Shown here one piece after another: positions 1 to 6,103 of a stretch of DNA of 6,574 nt (positions are counted from its first letter, which is position 1; every line of letters begins with the position of its first letter). The stretch lies in the NCBI GenBank assembly GCA_944331725.1, contig CALVJE010000062.1, forward strand, positions 1 to 6,574. The letters run 5' to 3'. The translations under genes and the position numbers were made by a program. This DNA comes from an uncultured Bacilli bacterium. Its GTDB lineage: Bacteria; Bacillota_I; Bacilli_A; RF39; UBA660. The notes below the pieces were generated by a model. That model did no database searches. It was not told where the DNA came from and saw only the letters and a program-made list of their open reading frames with translations.

Positions 1-2
1 AT

Positions 3-113
3 ACAGCTAGTAATTCATTCTTAGTATATGGAATCGGTGCTTTAGTTATAATCGTTGGTATTATCTTAATAATTGTGGCTAATAGAAAACAAAGAAATGC
101 AAAGAAAAAATAG
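3..113 (+). CDS. C-terminal end of a membrane-anchored, probably sortase-sorted surface protein (partial)
   Basis: The frame is open from the window edge to TAG at 111-113 and encodes the last 36 residues of a protein whose start lies outside the window. The tail begins TASNSFLVYGIG, continues as a hydrophobic helix (roughly residues 9-25 of the fragment) and ends in the basic stretch NRKQRNAKKK. A hydrophobic helix followed by a positive tail is the standard shape of a cell-wall sorting signal, and the residues TA at the edge could be the end of an xPxTA-like motif, but the motif itself is not in view. The sortase gene overlaps the end of this gene, which fits an enzyme-substrate pair. It could also be an ordinary C-terminally anchored membrane protein. 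The reading frame is clear; the sorting-signal reading is an inference. Confidence 0.6.
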   Translation, partial: TASNSFLVYGIGALVIIVGIILIIVANRKQRNAKKK

Positions 114-747
114 AAACATAAGAAGCCAACTCTATAAAGTTGGCTTTTTAATTCTTATTATAGGAATACTTATATTCTTTAGTACACCTTTAATGAAAAT
201 TAGAGGTGAAGTCTTTGAAGAAATGCGATTAGCCATTTTTCAAAAAAATATAAATAAAGATAATACTACTATTAGTAATATAAATACCGAAAACTTGCAA
301 GTAACAGAAGAAGAAAGTGAAGTAAAAAAACAAGAAGAACAAAAAGCTAATTATAGTTATATAGGAGAATTATATATTCCTGATATAAAATTAAGAAGAG
401 GCTTTGTTTCTAAAGACTCTAGATATAACAACATAGAATATAATATAACTATTGCAAATGAAGCAGATTATCCTGATGTACCTATGGGAAACTTTATTCT
501 GATGGCTCATTCAGGTAATGCTTATATTTCATTTTTTGATAACCTATATAAACTACAAATAGGCGCTACCGCTTCCATAAGCTATAATGCTGTTACTTAT
601 AATTACCGTTTAGTTAATATTTATAATCAAGCTAAAACAGGTACAGTTGCTATATATCGTGATCATACAAAAAAAACATTAACTTTAATAACTTGTACTC
701 ATAATGATGATTATAATCAAACTATTTATATCTTTGAAGAAATATAA
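97..747 (+). CDS. Sortase family transpeptidase, membrane-anchored
   Basis: Sortases cleave a sorting motif on secreted proteins through a cysteine thioester and attach the protein to the cell wall or to another protein, outside the membrane. From ATG 97 the product is 216 residues: a basic N-terminus, one membrane helix (about 15-32), a polar charged linker (about 48-82) and a catalytic domain starting near YIGELYIPDIKL (about 87). The catalytic His is His138 in LMAHSG and the catalytic Cys is Cys200 in TLTLITCTH. The Arg that normally follows the Cys by several residues is not present; the aligned position is Gln208 (codon CAA 718-720). ATG 97 was chosen over an upstream TTG at 73 because it gives a normal basic N-terminus before the helix. 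It overlaps the preceding gene by 17 bases and lacks a clear ribosome binding site, suggesting translational coupling. The sortase class cannot be assigned with confidence. Confidence 0.88.
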   Translation: MQRKNRNIRSQLYKVGFLILIIGILIFFSTPLMKIRGEVFEEMRLAIFQKNINKDNTTISNINTENLQVTEEESEVKKQEEQKANYSYIGELYIPDIKLRRGFVSKDSRYNNIEYNITIANEADYPDVPMGNFILMAHSGNAYISFFDNLYKLQIGATASISYNAVTYNYRLVNIYNQAKTGTVAIYRDHTKKTLTLITCTHNDDYNQTIYIFEEI

Positions 748-754
748 GAATAAA

Positions 755-761
755 AGGGAGG
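755..761 (+). promoter_or_regulatory. Strong ribosome binding site of the small membrane protein gene
   Basis: GGGAGGA-type Shine-Dalgarno sequence a few bases before ATG 768. It contrasts with the absence of an obvious site before the sortase, and fixes the start of the next gene. Confidence 0.7.
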
Positions 762-767
762 ATAAAT

Positions 768-1346
768 ATGGACTTAAGTTTTATCGATAAATTATTAACA
801 ACTTTAACATTACCATTTCAATCATTTCTATCAATTGAAATACTTTTAATATTTATTCTCATCTTTATCTTCTTAGTATATAATGAAAAAAGAAAAAATA
901 AAAAAGTAAAAATAACTTTAATAGGATTAATAATATTTTTTACTAGTCTTTTAATCTTCTATTTTTATGAAGATATGTTAACAGTCATAACAGAAATAAT
1001 TAAAAATGTAATGAGATGTTTCTATTTCCCTAATATAATATTCTATATTATAACTGTAATTATCTCTTTAGTACTATTAATTTATCATATTATTAATACT
1101 AAATTAACCTTAAAGAATAAAATAACAACCTATGCTCTAACACTTATCCATTTATTATTATTTACATACTACATTTCTCTAGCTATTACTAACAACATTA
1201 ACCTAACTAATACTGCTAATATCTATGAAATAGATGAATTATTTGTAATTACACTATCTAGTCAAATAATATTTATCATTCTTATTATTTACAAAATAAC
1301 CTATCATTTTTGTTATATTAGACGTGAAAAATTGAAAAATAAATAA
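768..1346 (+). CDS. Small integral membrane protein with about five helices, function unknown
   Basis: I do not recognise this 192-residue protein. Hydrophobic segments lie at about residues 22-38, 48-66, 86-109, 120-141 and 158-180. The connecting loops alternate in charge: KRKNKK (about 41-47), TKLTLKNK (about 111-118) and the tail RREKLKNK (about 185-192) are positive, while the loops at about 67-85 and 142-157 are neutral to acidic. By the positive-inside rule this gives five helices with the N-terminus outside and the C-terminus in the cytoplasm. There are no conserved catalytic-looking motifs, and codon use is very AT-rich, like its neighbours. It follows the sortase by 20 bases with its own strong ribosome binding site, so it is probably cotranscribed with the sortase and surface protein. 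A role in surface-protein handling is only a guess from position. Confidence 0.75.
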   Translation: MDLSFIDKLLTTLTLPFQSFLSIEILLIFILIFIFLVYNEKRKNKKVKITLIGLIIFFTSLLIFYFYEDMLTVITEIIKNVMRCFYFPNIIFYIITVIISLVLLIYHIINTKLTLKNKITTYALTLIHLLLFTYYISLAITNNINLTNTANIYEIDELFVITLSSQIIFIILIIYKITYHFCYIRREKLKNK

Positions 1347-1360
1347 TAAAATGCTATAAT
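1332..1360 (+). promoter_or_regulatory. Near-consensus housekeeping promoter for the ltaS-type unit
   Basis: TTGAAA (1332-1337) and TATAAT (1355-1360) are separated by exactly 17 bases, and TGC directly before the -10 box forms an extended -10 element. It overlaps the end of the preceding gene. The predicted transcript would start near 1367, leaving a leader of only about 14 bases that consists mainly of the ribosome binding site (AAGTGAGGT, 1368-1376) before ATG 1381. This separates the LtaS-type gene and its followers from the sortase unit. Confidence 0.75.
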
Positions 1361-1380
1361 GTCTAGGAAGTGAGGTAATT

Positions 1381-3450
1381 ATGAAAAAGAAATTAATTAA
1401 ACTCAAAGATAAATTAATAAAAAATATTAAAAGAATAAAAACTGAAAAACTAATCAGTAATTATTTTAAAGAGAATAGACTTTTTATTGTCTATGTTTTA
1501 GTCTGTGTAATAAATTCTACATTAATTAGAATTTTTACTATGCCAACAATGGAAAACTACTTATCATTTAAAGCTATACTAGCAGATACAGCAGTTGTAA
1601 CTATAATAGGATCTTTCTCTTATTTATTTAAAGGAAAGAAAAGATATACTTACTTATTAATATGGGCTATTATCTTTACTGCTATATGTACTATAAATTC
1701 AGCTTATTATACATTCTATACATCATTTGCAAGTGTTTCTATGTTATCACTTACACAATATATTGGTGAAGTAGGGGATGCTGTAGTTGAAAATGTATTA
1801 CAAATAAAAGATTTAGTTTATATATTCCCACTTGCTTTCTTTATATACTATTATCATCGTCTTAGTAAAAATAATAAGTATAAACATTATGGTAAAGAAA
1901 ATAGAATAAAGAAGTTTAAAAATACCATTATAGGTGGTGCAGTAATACTTCTAGTATTTATTTTATCTTTATCAAGTCTTGAAGTAAGTAGATTTGTTAA
2001 ACAATGGAATCGTGAATATATCGTTATGAGATTTGGTATTTATATGTACCAAGGAAATGATATAGTCGCAAGTATCAGACCTAAAATATCAGCAATGTTT
2101 GGTTATGATGATGCTAAAAAAGAATTTAATGAATACTATAAAGATAGAAAAGATGAACAAAGCTATAAAAATGAATATACAAATATCTTTGAAGGACGTA
2201 ATGTTATTGTTATACACGCTGAATCTATGCAAGGTATCGCTATAAATAGAACATTTAATGGAGAAGAAGTAACACCTAATTTAAATAAAATGATTAAAGA
2301 AGGACTTTATTTTAGTAACTTTTATTCTCAAGTAAGTGTAGGAACAAGTAGTGATACAGAATTAACTTATAATACTAGTTTAATGCCAACTCAAAATGGT
2401 ACAGCCTTTGTAAGTTATTTTGATAGAACTTATATATCAACACCATCACTTTTAAAAGAAAAAGGTTATTATACATTTAGTATGCACGCTAATAATGCCG
2501 ACTTTTGGAATAGACGTGCAATGCACGAATCTTTAGGTTATGATAAATTCTATAGTAAAGAAACATATGAAGTAGATGATGAAAACGTTATTGGTTTAGG
2601 TTTATCAGATAAAGAATTCTTTGCTCAATCAGTAGAAAAAATAAAGAAAATAAGTGAAGAAAATGATAAATACTATGGTTATATAATTACGCTAACAAAC
2701 CATACACCATTCTCAGATACTGATAAATATGGAGAGTTCCCTGTTACAATGAAAACAACTATAACAAAAGAAGATGGAACCAAAGAAGAAATAGAAGCTC
2801 CATATCTAGAAGGAACTAAATTAGGTAATTACTTTAAATCAGTTCATTATGCAGATGAAGCTTTAGGAGAATTCTTTAATGAAATGGATGAAGCTGGACT
2901 TTTAGATAATACTGTAGTTGTTATTTTTGGAGATCACGATGCAAGACTTCCTAGAAGTGAATTCAATTTGATGTATAATTATGATCCAGCAACTGATGAT
3001 ATTAAAGATGAAGAAGATCCAACCTATGTAGAATATGATAGTTTTGATTATGAATTAGATCGTAAAGTACCATTATTAATTTGGACAAAAGATGGTAAAG
3101 TTAAAGGAGAATTTGATTATACAATGGGTATGTATGATGTAATGCCTACTCTTGGTAATATGTTAGGTTTCTATAATAAATATGCTTTAGGTAATGATAT
3201 TTTTGAAACTAAAGAAGATAATATTGTAGTATTCCCTAATGGTAACTGGGTAACAAATAAAATGTACTATAATAGCCAAAAAGGAGAATATAAACTACTT
3301 AAAGATGAAATAATAGATGAAAACTATATAACAGAAAATAATGAGTATGCAGAAAAGCTATTAGATATTTCAAATAAAGCGATTGTCTTTGATTTATTTA
3401 ATCCAAATAGTGAAGAAGATGCTGTTAAAGCTGTATCTGAAGAGAAATAG
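1381..3450 (+). CDS. ltaS: Lipoteichoic acid synthase-type phosphoglycerol transferase (LtaS/sulfatase superfamily)
   Basis: LtaS enzymes move glycerol-phosphate from phosphatidylglycerol onto a growing teichoic acid chain on the outer face of the membrane. This 689-residue protein has the family layout: a basic N-terminus, about five membrane helices (33-52, 63-83, 88-108, 143-158, 181-200) and an extracellular sulfatase-fold domain from about 272. The metal and catalytic residues known from Staphylococcus aureus LtaS have clear counterparts: Glu281 in HAESMQG, nucleophile Thr322 in VGTSSDTEL, and Asp518-His519 in FGDHDA. The substrate-pocket residues are also present: His369 in SMHANN, Trp376 and Arg378 in FWNR, His441 in TNHTPF. 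An acidic insertion (about 535-558, DDIKDEEDPTYVEYD) lies after the FGDHD motif. It begins a unit with its own promoter. The enzyme class is firm; it might instead be a paralogue such as a primase (LtaP/YvgJ type) or a transferase for another glycerol-phosphate polymer. Confidence 0.9.
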   Translation: MKKKLIKLKDKLIKNIKRIKTEKLISNYFKENRLFIVYVLVCVINSTLIRIFTMPTMENYLSFKAILADTAVVTIIGSFSYLFKGKKRYTYLLIWAIIFTAICTINSAYYTFYTSFASVSMLSLTQYIGEVGDAVVENVLQIKDLVYIFPLAFFIYYYHRLSKNNKYKHYGKENRIKKFKNTIIGGAVILLVFILSLSSLEVSRFVKQWNREYIVMRFGIYMYQGNDIVASIRPKISAMFGYDDAKKEFNEYYKDRKDEQSYKNEYTNIFEGRNVIVIHAESMQGIAINRTFNGEEVTPNLNKMIKEGLYFSNFYSQVSVGTSSDTELTYNTSLMPTQNGTAFVSYFDRTYISTPSLLKEKGYYTFSMHANNADFWNRRAMHESLGYDKFYSKETYEVDDENVIGLGLSDKEFFAQSVEKIKKISEENDKYYGYIITLTNHTPFSDTDKYGEFPVTMKTTITKEDGTKEEIEAPYLEGTKLGNYFKSVHYADEALGEFFNEMDEAGLLDNTVVVIFGDHDARLPRSEFNLMYNYDPATDDIKDEEDPTYVEYDSFDYELDRKVPLLIWTKDGKVKGEFDYTMGMYDVMPTLGNMLGFYNKYALGNDIFETKEDNIVVFPNGNWVTNKMYYNSQKGEYKLLKDEIIDENYITENNEYAEKLLDISNKAIVFDLFNPNSEEDAVKAVSEEK

Positions 3451-3465
3451 AAAGGAACTAGGGCT

Positions 3466-4083
3466 ATGAAATTAAAGAAAAAAGTAAAAGTAATACTAAC
3501 ACTAGCAATTATATTAATAGTAACAGGAGTAGGCTTTCTTGCTTATGAAAGTATAAAACCAAAAGATGTAAAAACTGCTACTGTTGAAAATGAAATACCT
3601 GAATATGGATATACTTTAAAATCTACAAGAAATGATAGATATAAAAAGATGTTTCAAGAGTTAAAAGATATTTTAAGTGAAGATGAAGTAGATGAAAAAG
3701 CATACCTTGAACAAATAAGTAAAATGTTTATAATGGACTTTTATACTTTAAATGATAAACTTGCTAATACAGATGTAGGAGGAATAGATTTTATTCATAC
3801 TAATGCTAAAACTAACTTCCTAGAAAAGAGTGAAGATACAGTATATAAATATGTAGAAAATGACATCTATGGTAATAGAGATCAAAAATTACCAGAAGTT
3901 ACTGAAGTAACTATTGAAAATATTGAAAATATTGAATATACTATAGGAACAGATTTTACAGATGATTCTGCTTACAAGATAGAAGTTTCTATAAAATATA
4001 AAGAAGATATGGATTATCCTACTAAAGCTACTCTTATCTTTGTACACGAAGATAATAAACTATCTTTAGTAGAAGTAGAATAA
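3466..4083 (+). CDS. Membrane-anchored extracytoplasmic protein of unknown function, linked to the LtaS-type gene
   Basis: I do not recognise this 205-residue protein as a named family. It has a short lysine-rich N-terminus, one hydrophobic helix (about 8-28) and then a long charged domain with no further helices. There is no lipobox cysteine, so it is probably anchored by the uncleaved helix with the domain outside. The domain begins with a predicted helical part (about 55-100, with RYKKMFQELKDIL and YLEQISKMFIMDFYTL) and ends in alternating strand-like segments (about 143-205). That order is reminiscent of NTF2-like or other small alpha+beta domains, but this is only an impression. A 9-base repeat, ATTGAAAAT, occurs in tandem at 3913-3930 and encodes IENIEN. 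Its start is set by AAAGGA (3451-3456), and it follows the LtaS-type stop by 15 bases, so the two are very likely cotranscribed and may act together at the envelope. Confidence 0.7.
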   Translation: MKLKKKVKVILTLAIILIVTGVGFLAYESIKPKDVKTATVENEIPEYGYTLKSTRNDRYKKMFQELKDILSEDEVDEKAYLEQISKMFIMDFYTLNDKLANTDVGGIDFIHTNAKTNFLEKSEDTVYKYVENDIYGNRDQKLPEVTEVTIENIENIEYTIGTDFTDDSAYKIEVSIKYKEDMDYPTKATLIFVHEDNKLSLVEVE

Positions 4084-4115
4084 TATCTTCTTTTTCTTTA
4101 AAATGAGGTGAGAAA

Positions 4116-4832
4116 ATGGAAAGATTACAAAAAATAATAGCAAATGCAGGTGTCGCTTCCCGCCGTAAAGCTGAGCTTTTAATTAAAGAAGGAAGAGTAA
4201 CAGTTAATGGTACTAAAATAACTGAACTTGGTACTAAAGTAACTAATAAAGATATAATTAAAGTAGATGGTAAAGAAATAGAGAAAGAAAAAAAAGTTTA
4301 TTATCTACTTAATAAACCAAGAGGAATTATAACTAGTGTGAATGATGAAAAAGGAAGAAAGACAGTAGTTGATTTAATCCCTTGTAAAGAAAGAATATAT
4401 CCCGTAGGTAGACTTGATTATGATACAACAGGAGTCTTATTACTTACTAATGATGGAGAGTTTGCAAATATACTTATGCATCCAAATGATTTAGTAGAGA
4501 AAGTATATATCGTTAAAGTAAAAGGAATTATTAAAGGAGATGCTATTAATGCCATTAAAAATGGTGTAACAGTAGATGGAATAAGTTATGAGAAAGCTAA
4601 AGTTAAGTTAAGAAAAACAGATTATAAAACAAATACTTCTATGCTTACTATTACTATTCACGAAGGACGTAACCACGAAGTTAAAAAAATATTTGAAAGT
4701 GTTGGTTTCCCTGTTTTAAAACTTAGAAGAGATAGAGTTTTTATCTTTGATCTAAAAGGATTAAAAAGTGGTGAATATAGAAAACTAACCCCTAAAGAAG
4801 TTGCAATTGTCTATAGTTTAGCAAAAAAATAA
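4116..4832 (+). CDS. rluB: 23S rRNA pseudouridine synthase, RluB/RsuA family
   Basis: These enzymes isomerise a specific uridine to pseudouridine; RluB acts on domain V of 23S rRNA (position 2605 in E. coli numbering). The 238-residue product has an N-terminal S4 RNA-binding domain (about 1-60, starting ERLQKIIANAGVASRRKAE), then the conserved YYLLNKPRGIITSV segment (about 62-75). The active-site motif is GRLDYDTTGVLLLTNDGE, with catalytic Asp101. The C-terminal family motif is EGRNHEVKKIFE (about 183-194), where His replaces the more usual Arg or Gln. Length and order fit Gram-positive RluB; RsuA (16S rRNA) is the main alternative within the same family. The ribosome binding site is TGAGGTG (4104-4110). 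It is the last gene of the unit before the terminator. Its location after two envelope genes appears to be a housekeeping passenger rather than a functional link. Confidence 0.92.
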   Translation: MERLQKIIANAGVASRRKAELLIKEGRVTVNGTKITELGTKVTNKDIIKVDGKEIEKEKKVYYLLNKPRGIITSVNDEKGRKTVVDLIPCKERIYPVGRLDYDTTGVLLLTNDGEFANILMHPNDLVEKVYIVKVKGIIKGDAINAIKNGVTVDGISYEKAKVKLRKTDYKTNTSMLTITIHEGRNHEVKKIFESVGFPVLKLRRDRVFIFDLKGLKSGEYRKLTPKEVAIVYSLAKK

Positions 4833-4852
4833 GAGCATTGTTAGCTCTTTTT
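4823..4852. terminator. Bidirectional intrinsic terminator between rluB and dinD
   Basis: Stem AAGAGC (4831-4836) pairs with GCTCTT (4844-4849) around a 7-base loop. On the + strand it is followed by a T run (4848-4852); on the - strand the run of seven A at 4823-4829 supplies the U tract. It overlaps the rluB stop codon and can end both the rluB transcript and the convergent dinD transcript. Confidence 0.75.
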
Positions 4853-4912
4853 AATTTTTACTTTTACGATTTTGGTGTTTACACCCAAATCGTGATTTAA
4901 TTGATTACTCGT
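4846..4912 (-). repeat. dinD-associated palindromic repeat, copy B (just after the dinD stop)
   Basis: The core dyad is 4866-4893: half-site ACGATTTTGGTGT, core TT, then the complementary half with one mismatch (an extra C in ACACCC). In dinD orientation it is preceded by AGTAATC-AATTAAATCA, matching the flank of the other copies, and followed by GTAAAAGTAAAAATTAAAAAG, which is shared with copy C. It begins within about 15 bases of the dinD stop. Translated in the matching frame it still reads LGVNTKIVK, like the copy inside dinD, so it looks like a duplicated piece of dinD coding sequence placed after the gene. Confidence 0.8.
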
Positions 4913-4914
4913 TT

Positions 4915-5739
4915 TTATGCCTCTAATCTATTTTGACGTTCCTTTTCAAGTTCCTTTATAGATTTCTTAGGAGTAGGTAAATCTTCTGGCATAGTACCAC
5001 CTAACTTTTTAATAGTCTCCCTAATTGCTTTTCCAACTTTATAATGTGTATCTGTTGCAATATTTTCATTAGTTTTTTCTTGCTTTTCAAGTAAAGCTTC
5101 TGTTTGAGTTATTCTAAATACATTAGCCCCTAATTCAACACTTCCCATATTATCTAATATATCTTCTCTATATCTTAAGCCTTTTCTTTTAGAGATATCA
5201 TTTGCGGTTTCACCATTATAAAGTCCTTTATATCCAGCATTAGTAAACTTATCAAAGTTCTTTACACCTTTTTCTTTAGCAATTCTATACAATACTTTAT
5301 TACCATCTTTAGTTTGTTTTCTTCTATATAATCTCTTCTCATCTTCATCTAACTTGCTATATTCTTCTTCAGTTAGTTCCATTTTTCTAGCTTGTACTGC
5401 AAAATAAGTTTGTCCTAAGGCAACATTTTTATATTTAGGATTAGCATTTTGAACTATTAAATAGCAAGCATATCTTGAAAGCTTATAATCAATTATAGTT
5501 TTAGTTGTAGCGCCTGCTTTTACGATTTTGGTGTTTACACCAAAATGGGAATTAATTGAATTATTACTTTGAGAACAAGCAACTTGTGCTTTTTCTATAA
5601 CGGCAGAAAAGTATCTCCATTCTTTATAACCAAGTATTTGTTGTAATTCTCTAGCATACCAATATTCATTACCATTATCATCAATATGCTTAATTTCTTC
5701 AAAAGTCATTTCTTCATATTTTTCTAATTCTTTAGTCAT
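4915..5739 (-). CDS. dinD: DNA-damage-inducible protein D, BRO-N domain
   Basis: DinD is an SOS-associated protein; the E. coli protein is reported to interfere with RecA filaments. The 274-residue product is the usual family length. It has an N-terminal BRO-N-like domain (about 10-118) with YARELQQILGY, WRYFSAVIEKAQVAC, LSRYACYLIVQNANP and GQTYFAVQARKMEL. A middle region follows with DEDEKRLYRR, GYKGLYNGETANDISKRKGL and DILDNMGSVELGANVFRITQTEA, and the conserved tail GGTMPEDLPTPKKSIKELEKE. The usual HF-x4-K-x-V segment is here HFGVNTKIV (65-73), and its DNA is a perfect palindrome (copy A). The start is supported by AGGAGGT at 5747-5753. It is convergent with rluB. A decayed relative lies directly upstream. 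No Bacillus-type LexA box (GAAC-N4-GTTC) is seen upstream, so SOS control is not shown here. Confidence 0.92.
   Translation of the reverse strand: MTKELEKYEEMTFEEIKHIDDNGNEYWYARELQQILGYKEWRYFSAVIEKAQVACSQSNNSINSHFGVNTKIVKAGATTKTIIDYKLSRYACYLIVQNANPKYKNVALGQTYFAVQARKMELTEEEYSKLDEDEKRLYRRKQTKDGNKVLYRIAKEKGVKNFDKFTNAGYKGLYNGETANDISKRKGLRYREDILDNMGSVELGANVFRITQTEALLEKQEKTNENIATDTHYKVGKAIRETIKKLGGTMPEDLPTPKKSIKELEKERQNRLEA
5521..5592 (-). repeat. dinD-associated palindromic repeat, copy A (inside the dinD reading frame)
   Basis: The dyad ATTTTGGTGT-TT-ACACCAAAAT (5525-5546) is perfect over two 10-bp arms and encodes HFGVNTKI. In dinD orientation the preceding bases AAGTTGCTTGTTCTCAAAG and the AT-rich flank AGTAATAATTCAATTAATTC closely match copy D over about 50 bases. 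The flank also matches copies B and C more weakly. Confidence 0.85.
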
Positions 5740-5746
5740 AACACAA

Positions 5747-5753
5747 ACCTCCT
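5747..5753 (-). promoter_or_regulatory. Ribosome binding site of dinD
   Basis: The - strand reads AGGAGGT seven bases before the ATG at 5739, a perfect match to the Shine-Dalgarno consensus. It decides the dinD start. Confidence 0.85.
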
Positions 5754-5880
5754 ATCTTTGACTAATATAACTATTTATATATAGAAAATACATAACAGTA
5801 GCTTTTCTATAACATTTACACATATAGTGTAACATACATTTGTTTAGAAATATACAAAAATCTAAAAAATAAAAACACAT
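5754..5880 (-). promoter_or_regulatory. dinD upstream region with a small dyad
   Basis: This very AT-rich stretch between the dinD ribosome binding site and repeat copy C must hold the dinD promoter. Several TATA-like hexamers are present on the - strand (for example TATAGA and TATAAA), but none has a convincing -35 partner, so I do not fix a promoter. The only structured element is a dyad at 5816-5832, TTACAC and GTGTAA around five bases, which could be an operator. It differs in sequence from the repeat family and from the known Bacillus LexA box. Confidence 0.35.
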
Positions 5881-5884
5881 TCAA

Positions 5885-5952
5885 TCTTTTTAATTTTAAC
5901 TTTTACTATTTTGGTGTTTACACCAAAATAGTAATTAATTACATTATTAGTT
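5885..5952 (-). repeat. dinD-associated palindromic repeat, copy C
   Basis: The best-preserved dyad with a TT core: perfect 15-bp arms (5903-5917 and 5920-5934), half-site TTACTATTTTGGTGT. In dinD orientation it directly follows a DinD-like C-terminal end (stop at 5947-5949), with flank CTAATAATGTAATTAATTA, and is followed by GTAAAAGTTAAAATTAAAAAG. This is the same arrangement as copy B after the intact dinD. Confidence 0.85.
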
Positions 5953-5991
5953 TTCTTCTGCTTCTAAACTATTTAGTCGTTCGCTTGTTTA

Positions 5992-6017
5992 TTGGCTTCC
6001 CGACCTTAGCAAGCCAA
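5992..6017. repeat. Short inverted repeat within the dinD remnant
   Basis: TTGGCTT (5992-5998) and AAGCCAA (6011-6017) are perfect inverted arms around a 12-base, relatively G/C-rich loop. There is no U tract on either side, so it is not an obvious terminator. It lies in the piece of the remnant that matches no part of dinD. Confidence 0.45.
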
Positions 6018-6103
6018 ACTTCTCATTTTGTTATTTTAGTCAATACTGCTGACTATTTTGATGATGTCGGAAAAATGGTTAAATAGGTTGTTAGTACATT
6101 GGT

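Noticed and set aside
73..96. Upstream TTG start for the sortase at 73, adding eight residues
   Set aside because: It would put WLIE before the basic N-terminus and deepen the overlap with the upstream gene, with no ribosome binding site. ATG 97 gives a normal basic start before the membrane helix.
1347..1380. A riboswitch or long leader before the LtaS-type gene
   Set aside because: Only 34 bases separate the genes, and the promoter places the transcript start about 14 bases before the start codon, leaving no room for a structured leader.
4866..4893. Palindrome B as the dinD transcription terminator
   Set aside because: It lacks a run of T after the dyad in dinD orientation, its core is too short for a normal loop, and the same dyad occurs inside the dinD coding frame. 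The nearby hairpin at 4823-4852 is a better terminator.
5981..6083. A + strand open frame ending in YFDDVGKMVK, which looks like an inverted BRO-N fragment
   Set aside because: The segment is partly palindromic, so both strands give an HF/YF-x4-K-x-V-like peptide. The - strand reading (CTNNLFNHFSDIIKIV) has matching residues further upstream and the same orientation as its neighbours, so the + strand frame is most likely a shadow.
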